Source of the DNA: DATEMU01 sp964414585
GTDB lineage: Bacteria > Planctomycetota > Phycisphaerae > UBA1845 > UTPLA1
Reading direction: 5' to 3'
Assembly: GCA_964414585.1 (NCBI GenBank)
Contig: CAYPXR010000001.1
Location: forward strand, 1-64,000
DNA length: 64,000 bases
A model generated the notes under the pieces. That model worked only from the letters and a program-made list of their open reading frames with translations, made no database searches and was not told the DNA's origin. Of this stretch, positions 58,509 through 64,000 are shown one piece after another. Positions within the stretch are counted from its first letter, which is position 1, and each line of letters starts with the position of its first letter. The position numbers and the translations under genes are program-made.

Positions 58509-59903
58509 CTACTTCCACTCTCGCACGATCTTTTTGAAGCGATCCCCCCGCTCTTCATAGTTCTTGAACCAGTCATAGCTCGCGCAGGCCGGGGACAGCA
58601 AGACCACGTCGCCAGGCGACGTTGACCGTTTCGCGGATTCCACCGCCTCCGTAAAGTCCTTCACACTGCGGACCTCCGGAGTCTCGCGATCGCCTTTCGC
58701 GCTATGGATCGAATCGAGAATCTTGCCCGCCGTCTGGCCGATGCAAATCGCCGCCTTGGCGCGATCGGCGATGAGCCGACCCAACTCCGCAAAGGGACTG
58801 CCTTTGTCCGACCCTCCGACGATGATCACGACACCGCCGTCGAACGCGCGCAGAGACGTCATCGCCGCCTCCGGCGTGGTCGCCTTGGAGTCGTTGTAAT
58901 ATTTCACGCCCTTGAACTCGCGGACGAATTCCAGGCGGTGAATCAGACCGGCGAACTTCGACAGCGCGGTTGTCGCCGCATCGTCCGCCACGCCGAGAAT
59001 TCGAGACACCGCCAGTGCCGCGGCGGCATTTTGGATGTTGTGCAGACCGGGAACCGCCAATTGTACGGCCAACTCGTCGCGCTGCACCCGTCCAAGCTCC
59101 GTGATTTCCAACTGTGCCCGGCGCGAAGCCGCATCCGCGCCATAGCGACAGACACGGCGGCGGTTCGCCCACGGCACCGGCAACTGCGCTACACCTTCGC
59201 CGAAGGGCATCACCACCCAGTCGTCGGCCGATTGATACCGATAGATATTCGCCTTGGCATCGGCGTAGGCTTGCAACGTGCCATGTCGGTCGAGATGGTT
59301 GTCGCGAAGGTTGGTGACGACCGCGATCTGGGGGCTGCGTCGAATTTTCGCCGCGTCCTCCAGTTGGAAACTCGACAGTTCAAGCACGACGATATCCCGC
59401 TCGTCGATGGCCGGCAGATCGTCGAGCAGCGACTTGCCGATGTTTCCGCCGAGCCACACGCGGCCGTGACGCCACTCCGGCGAGCCCTGCGCCAATTCCA
59501 GGATCGCCCCGATCATCGCCGTCGTGGTGCTTTTTCCGACGGTGCCGGTGATGCCGACGATCCGGCCCCGGCAACGCTCCAGAAAGAGATTCATTTCGCT
59601 CGACCACGGGATGCCTCGGCCAAGCGCCGCCTGGAAGAAGGCCGACTTCGTTTTGTCCACCGCCGGGCTCACGACCACCAGATCGCAACCGTCGAGATCG
59701 GATTCGTCGTGCCCGCCGAGTCGAAAGGTGAGCGGCAGGCCTTCAAGAGGCTTCAAGCTCGTCGCGAGATCGTCGCGCGAGGCCAAATCGGTGACGTGAA
59801 CCTTGGCGCCCCGTCCGCACAGCCAGCGTGTAACGCCGATTCCCCCGCCGAAGCGGCCGAGGCCCATGACGACCACGCGTTTTCCTGAAAGACGATCGGT
59901 CAT
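58509..59903 (-). CDS. murD: UDP-N-acetylmuramoylalanine--D-glutamate ligase
   Basis: 464 residues. Mur-ligase order is intact: Rossmann-like N-domain (VVVMGLGRFGGG), P-loop GTVGKSTTTAMI near 118 in place of the common GTNGK[ST], ELSSFQLE near 165, TNLRDNHLDRHGT near 180, and the C-domain YYNDSKATTPEAAMTSLRAFDGG near 305 and LLSPACASYDWFKNYEERGDRF at the end. It adds D-Glu to UDP-MurNAc-L-Ala. Val for Asn in the P-loop is the only oddity seen. It lies 42 bases after purD. Peptidoglycan synthesis is thus supported in this organism. Confidence 0.95.
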   Translation of the reverse strand: MTDRLSGKRVVVMGLGRFGGGIGVTRWLCGRGAKVHVTDLASRDDLATSLKPLEGLPLTFRLGGHDESDLDGCDLVVVSPAVDKTKSAFFQAALGRGIPWSSEMNLFLERCRGRIVGITGTVGKSTTTAMIGAILELAQGSPEWRHGRVWLGGNIGKSLLDDLPAIDERDIVVLELSSFQLEDAAKIRRSPQIAVVTNLRDNHLDRHGTLQAYADAKANIYRYQSADDWVVMPFGEGVAQLPVPWANRRRVCRYGADAASRRAQLEITELGRVQRDELAVQLAVPGLHNIQNAAAALAVSRILGVADDAATTALSKFAGLIHRLEFVREFKGVKYYNDSKATTPEAAMTSLRAFDGGVVIIVGGSDKGSPFAELGRLIADRAKAAICIGQTAGKILDSIHSAKGDRETPEVRSVKDFTEAVESAKRSTSPGDVVLLSPACASYDWFKNYEERGDRFKKIVREWK

Positions 59904-59945
59904 CTCGCATCCGTGCTTGCCGACGGCGGGCCGAACCGCCCCGAC

Positions 59946-61295
59946 TCATCGTCCCGAGACGCGCATCGCGATGTCGCCTCGAAAATACGCGCCCTTGAAC
60001 GAAATCTTCTGCGTCGCCGCATACGCCCGCTGTCGCGCCTGTGCGATATTCTCGCCGAGCGCCGTGACGCCAAGCACTCGACCGCCGGCGGTCACGACCT
60101 CGCCCTTGTCGAGCGCGGTCCCCGCGTGAAAGACCTGCACGCAATCGAGCGCTGCCGCGTCTTCCAGACCACTGATCGCATGGCCCTTCGCATAGTCATC
60201 CGGGTATCCACCCGAGGCCATGACCACGCAAACCGCCGACGCCGGTTTCCACCGCAAGTCCACCTGATCGAGCGTGCCGTTGACCGTCGCCTCCAGCACG
60301 TCGAGCAGATCGCTCTCCATGCGCATCAATATCGGCTGTGTCTCCGGATCACCGAAGCGGCAGTTGAACTCCAGCACCTTTGGGCCACCCGCCGTCATCA
60401 TCAGCCCGGCATAAAGTACGCCGCGATAAACCACATCCTCTCGGCGCAGCGCATCGACGATCGGGACGAAAACCTCGCGCTCGATCGTCGCCAGGTCCTC
60501 CTCCGTCAACGCATCTGAGGGGCTGTAAGCGCCCATGCCGCCGGTGTTCGGGCCGGTGTCATTTTCGCCGAGCCGCTTGTGGTCCGACGCCGTCTCCAGC
60601 GTGTAAATCGTCTGCCCGTCGATCAGGGCGAGGACGCTGACCTCCGGGCCGTTCAGCATTTCTTCGATCACGACGCGCCGGCCGGCATCGCCAAGCTTGC
60701 GCTTGACCATCAAATCTTCAAGCGTCAGCAGCCCATCCGCCGGATCGGGATGGACGAAAACGCCCTTGCCCTTGGCGAGACCGCTGGCCTTGATGACGAT
60801 CCCCTCGTCGCGTGTGGAGACATAGTGACGGGCCATGTCATAGCCGCTCTGAAAGCTGGGCGACGCGGCTTCATCCTTGTCGCGTCCGGCTTGTTTGGCC
60901 TGGGCGATTTCCTGGCTCGTCGGGCCAAAGATTCGGCACTCCGCGGTCGGCACGCCGGCCTCGCGCATCAATTGCTTGGCATAGCCCTTGTCGCCTTCCA
61001 GCCGGGCCGCCGATGCGCGCGGACCGAAAATGCGAAGCCCGGCCGCCTCGAATTTGTCGACGATCCCCGCACAAAGCGGGTCCTCCGGCCCGACGACGGT
61101 CAGGTCGATTTTTTCCCTCTTGGCAAACGCCAGCAGCCCGTCCACGTCCTCCGCAGCAATCGCGACGTTTTTGGCGACGTGGCCGGTCCCGGCATTGCCC
61201 GGGGCGCAGAAGACCTCAGGCTTTCGCCGCGAGGCTTTCAACCTCCAACAGATCGCATGTTCGCGGCCTCCGCCGCCAATGACCAGGACTTTCAT
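59946..61295 (-). CDS. purD: Phosphoribosylamine--glycine ligase
   Basis: 449 residues. It opens MKVLVIGGGGREHAICWRL and has the ATP-grasp elements PEDPLCAGIVD, FGPRASAARLEGDKGYAK, VIKASGLAKGKGV near 195, EEMLNGPEVSVLALIDG near 225, GGMGAYSPSD near 285 and EFNCRFGDPETQ near 315. An insert of about 20 residues (QAKQAGRDKDEAASPSFQS) sits in the ATP-grasp N-part. The enzyme makes glycinamide ribonucleotide in purine synthesis. It is upstream of murD on the same strand, an unusual pairing. Confidence 0.95.
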   Translation of the reverse strand: MKVLVIGGGGREHAICWRLKASRRKPEVFCAPGNAGTGHVAKNVAIAAEDVDGLLAFAKREKIDLTVVGPEDPLCAGIVDKFEAAGLRIFGPRASAARLEGDKGYAKQLMREAGVPTAECRIFGPTSQEIAQAKQAGRDKDEAASPSFQSGYDMARHYVSTRDEGIVIKASGLAKGKGVFVHPDPADGLLTLEDLMVKRKLGDAGRRVVIEEMLNGPEVSVLALIDGQTIYTLETASDHKRLGENDTGPNTGGMGAYSPSDALTEEDLATIEREVFVPIVDALRREDVVYRGVLYAGLMMTAGGPKVLEFNCRFGDPETQPILMRMESDLLDVLEATVNGTLDQVDLRWKPASAVCVVMASGGYPDDYAKGHAISGLEDAAALDCVQVFHAGTALDKGEVVTAGGRVLGVTALGENIAQARQRAYAATQKISFKGAYFRGDIAMRVSGR

Positions 61296-61373
61296 GAAAC
61301 GGATAATACGCCCGGTAACGCGTTTGCGAAACCGTCCGCGACGACGATCCTCTGAGTGCTCGCCGGGATGTTA

Positions 61374-61402
61374 TTGAAGCGAAACAGCGACCCGGCTAAA
61401 CT
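61374..61402 (+). promoter_or_regulatory. Promoter of tRNA-Gly
   Basis: TTGAAG (61374-61379), 17 bases, TAAACT (61397-61402); the start would lie about 30 bases before the tRNA. Confidence 0.6.
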
Positions 61403-61438
61403 GCCTCTCCCGGTTCGTTGCCCCAAGCCGGTGCCCAT

Positions 61439-61510
61439 GCGGGTGTAGCTCAATGGTAGAGCACTAGCCTTCCAAGCTAGATGTTGCGCGTTCGAGTCGC
61501 GTCGCCCGCT
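61439..61510 (+). tRNA. tRNA-Gly (TCC)
   Basis: 72 bases including U73. Acceptor GCGGGTG/CGCCCGC, anticodon stem CTAGC/GCTAG with loop CTTCCAA (anticodon TCC), T loop TTCGAGT. CCA is not encoded. Confidence 0.95.
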
Positions 61511-61586
61511 GTTGGACTGTTATCTTAATGCCGCCTGATCCCTCCGGCCGAGCCTCGGGTGCGATGGATTTCACCTTCGCGTTTCG

Positions 61587-62126
61587 ATGATCAAGTTCAA
61601 TCTTGAAGAAGCGCTGCAGATTCTCGCGAGGACGCCGCACGTCCTTCGCTCGACGCTTGCCGGCTTGCCGGAGACGTGGTGGAACGGCCGTTATGGCCCG
61701 AATACCTGGTCGCCGCATGAAATCGTCGGACACCTCATCCACGGTGAACGCACCGATTGGATGGTACGAACCAGGCATATCCTCCAGCGTGGTGAATCGC
61801 CGCCTTTTCAGGCGTTCGATCGAAATGGTCATGCGGCCTTATGCCGTGAGAAGAAACTCCCGGAATTGCTGGATCTCTTCGCCAGCCTGCGCAACGACAA
61901 TCTCGCGAATCTGCGATCACTGACCATCGAACCGGACCACCTCACCCGGCGCGGGACGCACCCGGCGTTGGGCACGGTGACGCTTTCACAACTATTGGCG
62001 GCCTGGACCGTTCACGACCTCAACCATATCGCCCAAATCTGCAAGGCGATGGCCTATCAATACAAGACCGAAACAGGACCATGGGAAGCCTATCTTTCGA
62101 TACTTTCCCCACCGGCCCCACGCTAA
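61587..62126 (+). CDS. DinB family protein
   Basis: 179 residues forming the four-helix DinB/YfiT bundle. Metal-ligand histidines are in GHLIHGERTDW near 48 and HDLNHIAQICKAM near 141-145. WSPHEIVGHLIHGE is the family signature. Members range from thiol transferases to uncharacterised metal proteins; the SOS link of the name does not apply widely. No ribosome site is obvious before the ATG. It stands alone between tRNA-Gly and the second ArsR module. Confidence 0.9.
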   Translation: MIKFNLEEALQILARTPHVLRSTLAGLPETWWNGRYGPNTWSPHEIVGHLIHGERTDWMVRTRHILQRGESPPFQAFDRNGHAALCREKKLPELLDLFASLRNDNLANLRSLTIEPDHLTRRGTHPALGTVTLSQLLAAWTVHDLNHIAQICKAMAYQYKTETGPWEAYLSILSPPAPR

Positions 62127-62237
62127 GGCCCCAGGAATACCGCTCATTCCCCCGGAAGAACACTGTTACGATCGACGGCATCCCTCGAAGCAACCGGTTG
62201 AGCGACCCGCGGAAACGAAAAAAAATTAGAATTCCTA

Positions 62238-62267
62238 TTGACAAGAATATTTGTCAAGACATATGAT
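62238..62267 (+). promoter_or_regulatory. Promoter overlapped by inverted-repeat operator
   Basis: TTGACA (62238-62243), 18 bases, TATGAT (62262-62267). The perfect inverted repeat TTGACAA-N6-TTGTCAA (62238-62257) covers the -35 and most of the spacer. The predicted start leaves a leader of about ten bases before the ATG at 62282. Confidence 0.78.
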
Positions 62268-62281
62268 ACAGTCGGTGTCGC

Positions 62282-62932
62282 ATGGCAACCTCCGCTGCCC
62301 TTCAAGTCCTCCAAAGGCCCGACCAGGGTGCGGTCATGCTCCACCCCGTCCGGCTCAAAATTCTTGGCATGCTCGCCGAGCCGAATTCCGCGACCGGCCT
62401 TTCCCGTGAGGTGGGACTCCCCCGCCAGAAGATCAACTACCACCTTCGCGAACTCGAAAAGAGCGGGCTCGTTCGCTTCGTCAAACAACGGCGCAAAGGC
62501 AACTGCCTCGAAAGAATCGTGCAGGCGACCGCGCGTAGCTACCTCATCAGCCCGGAAATGCTCGGCTCGCTTGCGTCTGACCCGTCGCGCATTTCCGACC
62601 ATTTCTCGTCCGGCTACATGGTCGCCGTCGCCGCCCGAACCATCCGCGAACTGGCCATCCTTCAGCAACGCGCCGACAAGGCGAATCGCCCGCTCCCGAC
62701 CTTCAACTTGCAGGCGGAAATCCGTTTCGCCAGCGACGAGGATCGAAACGGCTTTGCCGAGGCGCTGACGCGGGAGATCGCCCGATTGACGGCGAAGTAC
62801 CACAACGACGCCGCGCCGACGGGCCGCCTCTATCGCTTCTTTCTCGGCGGCTACCCGGCGATCACCCAGTCCGCGGAGGACGATGAGCGACCCGCAAAGC
62901 CCCGCTCAAAGCGAAAGGGGGCGTCGCCATGA
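62282..62932 (+). CDS. ArsR-like winged-helix regulator with C-terminal extension
   Basis: 216 residues. A winged helix-turn-helix at about 15-85 (LHPVRLKILGMLAEPNSATGLSREVGLPRQKINYHLRELEKSGLVRFVKQRRKG) precedes a helical region (ISDHFSSGYMVAVAARTIRELAILQQRA) and a second alpha/beta part of about 60 residues, longer than minimal ArsR proteins. The signal is probably not a metal (no conserved Cys pair). It overlaps the SRPBCC gene by four bases (ATGA) and is expressed from a promoter carrying its likely operator. Confidence 0.87.
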   Translation: MATSAALQVLQRPDQGAVMLHPVRLKILGMLAEPNSATGLSREVGLPRQKINYHLRELEKSGLVRFVKQRRKGNCLERIVQATARSYLISPEMLGSLASDPSRISDHFSSGYMVAVAARTIRELAILQQRADKANRPLPTFNLQAEIRFASDEDRNGFAEALTREIARLTAKYHNDAAPTGRLYRFFLGGYPAITQSAEDDERPAKPRSKRKGASP

Positions 62933-63777
62933 ACAAGACCAAAGGCCCGCGATCCATCGAAAAGGAAATTCGCATCCTCGCGCCCGTCGAGGCCGTCTGG
63001 AAGGCGCTGACCGACGCCGAAGAATTAACCCGATGGTTCCCTCTCAACGCCAAAGTGACCCCCGGCGAAGGCGGGCACATCTGGATGGCGTGGAAAAACG
63101 ACTGGCAATTTCAATCGCCGATTGCCGCATGGGTTCCCAATGAACATCTTCGATTGATCCAAATGGAGCCAACGCCGGCGGCGAAGCCCGGAGAACCCGG
63201 CCCGCCTTTTGAAATTCCTCATCAAATCGCCCTCGACTATTGTCTCGATGGTCGCGGGGGCGAAACGACGCTGAGGCTCGTTCATTCCGGATTCTCGCGT
63301 GACGCCTTGTGGGACGTGCAGTACGACCGCACGATCACCGGCTGGCATTTCCAACTCGGCGGGCTGAAGCTCTATCTGGAACGACACTACGGCACCCCGC
63401 GCCGCTGTATCTACTGCCGCAAGTCCATCCCCCACCTGTCGCTCGCCGAAGCCTGGAAAAGACTAATGAGCCCGGCAGGATTCCTGAAGGATGAACATCC
63501 AGGTCCTTGCAGAACGGACACAAGATATGCCCTGACAACCTCGCTCGGCGATCGCTTCGAGGGGCTGGTCCACGCATGGACGCCGCCCACAAACTTCGCC
63601 GCGACGGTCACCAACCTCAACGACGCCTGGGCGCGATTGCATCTGGACGACCTGCCGCCTTGGGGCCGGCGCGACGTGAACTTTTTCATCGCAACGTACG
63701 CCCTGCCGAAACAACAAGTCGCGGACCTTCAGGAGCGATTCGATCAGCTGCTGTGCTCGGTGTTGGCGCCAAGATGA
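62929..63777 (+). CDS. Double SRPBCC-like protein
   Basis: 282 residues, about twice the size of a single AHSA1 protein. The first half (8-150) has the family start IEKEIRILAPVEAVWKALTDAEELTRWFPLNAKV and GFSRDALWDVQYDRTITGWHFQLGGLKLYLE. A linker with a Cys-x2-Cys (CIYCRKS) leads to a second, diverged half with TNFAATVTNLNDAWARLHLDDLPPWGRRDVNFFIATYALP. It overlaps the regulator stop by four bases and is co-transcribed with it. Confidence 0.85.
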   Translation: MNKTKGPRSIEKEIRILAPVEAVWKALTDAEELTRWFPLNAKVTPGEGGHIWMAWKNDWQFQSPIAAWVPNEHLRLIQMEPTPAAKPGEPGPPFEIPHQIALDYCLDGRGGETTLRLVHSGFSRDALWDVQYDRTITGWHFQLGGLKLYLERHYGTPRRCIYCRKSIPHLSLAEAWKRLMSPAGFLKDEHPGPCRTDTRYALTTSLGDRFEGLVHAWTPPTNFAATVTNLNDAWARLHLDDLPPWGRRDVNFFIATYALPKQQVADLQERFDQLLCSVLAPR

Positions 63778-63820
63778 TCGACAAAGGTGAGAGCAACTGT
63801 GGCGAGCCGGAGAGATGTTT

Positions 63821-64000
63821 ATGTTGTTATGCAGAATCCTCATCGCGACCGTCGGGGTCGCAACCATCGTGGGAATGGAGCCGAACAGGCCGGCCGGCGT
63901 CAAGTCCAGTCCTGACGCCAAGGGAGTTAGAACAATGAATCCGAAGCAAGACTCACGATCGTTCGAAATGCAACTGGAAATCAACGCCCCGGTCGAGGCC
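63821..64000 (+). CDS. SRPBCC/AHSA1 protein, start only (3' cut by window)
   Basis: The last visible codons encode SFEMQLEINAPVEA, the first strand of an AHSA1 domain. Two starts in the same frame are defensible. ATG 63821 has GGAGA eight bases upstream and begins with a hydrophobic stretch that could be a signal anchor (MLLCRILIATVGVATIVGM). ATG 63935 has AGGGAG upstream and would give a cytoplasmic protein like its neighbours. I give the longer form, with low certainty on the start. It continues the ArsR-SRPBCC operon. Confidence 0.6.
   Translation, partial: MLLCRILIATVGVATIVGMEPNRPAGVKSSPDAKGVRTMNPKQDSRSFEMQLEINAPVEA

Noticed and set aside
1..64000. CRISPR arrays, toxin-antitoxin pairs, restriction systems, transposases, rRNA
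   Set aside because: Looked for repeat-spacer patterns and typical genes on both strands; none seen.

Overview
The window reads as part of a Planctomycetota chromosome, most likely from the Phycisphaerae side of the phylum. This is inferred from gene content, not from a marker phylogeny. Pointers are secreted proteins with D-x-N-x-N-G-x-P-D-E-C calcium-loop repeats, dockerin-like ends (DFN.D...D..DIQGFVDAL), FG-GAP and DUF11 repeat proteins, a DUF1570-type HELAH protein and a GldF/GldG/DUF4340 ABC operon. The DNA is GC-rich. KdsA and a long YidC indicate a Gram-negative type envelope. I see no rRNA, CRISPR array, transposase, integrase or prophage.

Layout. 1-5.9 kb: secreted repeat proteins (Ca-loop protein cut by the window edge, a TolB-like lipoprotein, an FG-GAP/Ig/dockerin-like protein), a glycine-rich RNA-binding protein and one unrecognised Ser/Ala-rich protein. 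5.9-13.6 kb, minus strand: a four-gene run (TIM-barrel epimerase, DUF1570 protein, FolD-like protein with altered catalytic residues, TauE/SafE permease), then rhomboid, MogA-like, PhoR-like kinase and PhoB-like regulator. 13.9-15.6 kb, divergent: DUF47 (PhoU-like) and PiT phosphate transporter, with a Pho-box-like repeat between the two arms. 15.6-21.5 kb: GT2 glycosyltransferase; kdsA, Trm112-like, metallophosphoesterase, yidC and a membrane protein. 21.4-31.4 kb: folC, a zinc-ribbon bactofilin, and a minus-strand operon for an ABC exporter of the gliding (Gld) type with DUF4340 and PH-like membrane partners. 32-33.5 kb: three tandem Hsp20 genes closed by a terminator. 33.6-37.7 kb: two paralogous DUF11 surface proteins.

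38-42.3 kb: a lone sdhB with its own promoter, then an ArsR-SRPBCC-SRPBCC-membrane protein-GNAT-DUF1801 cluster whose promoter is bracketed by two identical operators, one covering the start codon. 42.6-46.8 kb: an AraC regulator divergent from an alcohol dehydrogenase, SDR and hydrolase; it ends beside tRNA-Pro and may be acquired. 47-49.9 kb: BNR protein, ankyrin protein, VOC protein and a MoaD/ThiS-like protein in one run. 50.3-54.2 kb: AONS-like aminotransferase, a GNAT remnant, an unknown protein, a PhnB-like VOC protein, a STAS-like protein and a small C2H2 zinc-finger/AT-hook protein. 54.5-64 kb: tRNA-Cys, a secreted astacin protease with three FnIII domains, a short RlmN, purD-murD, tRNA-Gly, DinB, and a second ArsR-SRPBCC module running off the end.

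No new defence or mobile system is evident. The least expected items are the FolD-like protein lacking all three classical catalytic residues, the C2H2/AT-hook protein, and the two ArsR-SRPBCC modules with operators built into promoters of leaderless or near-leaderless genes.
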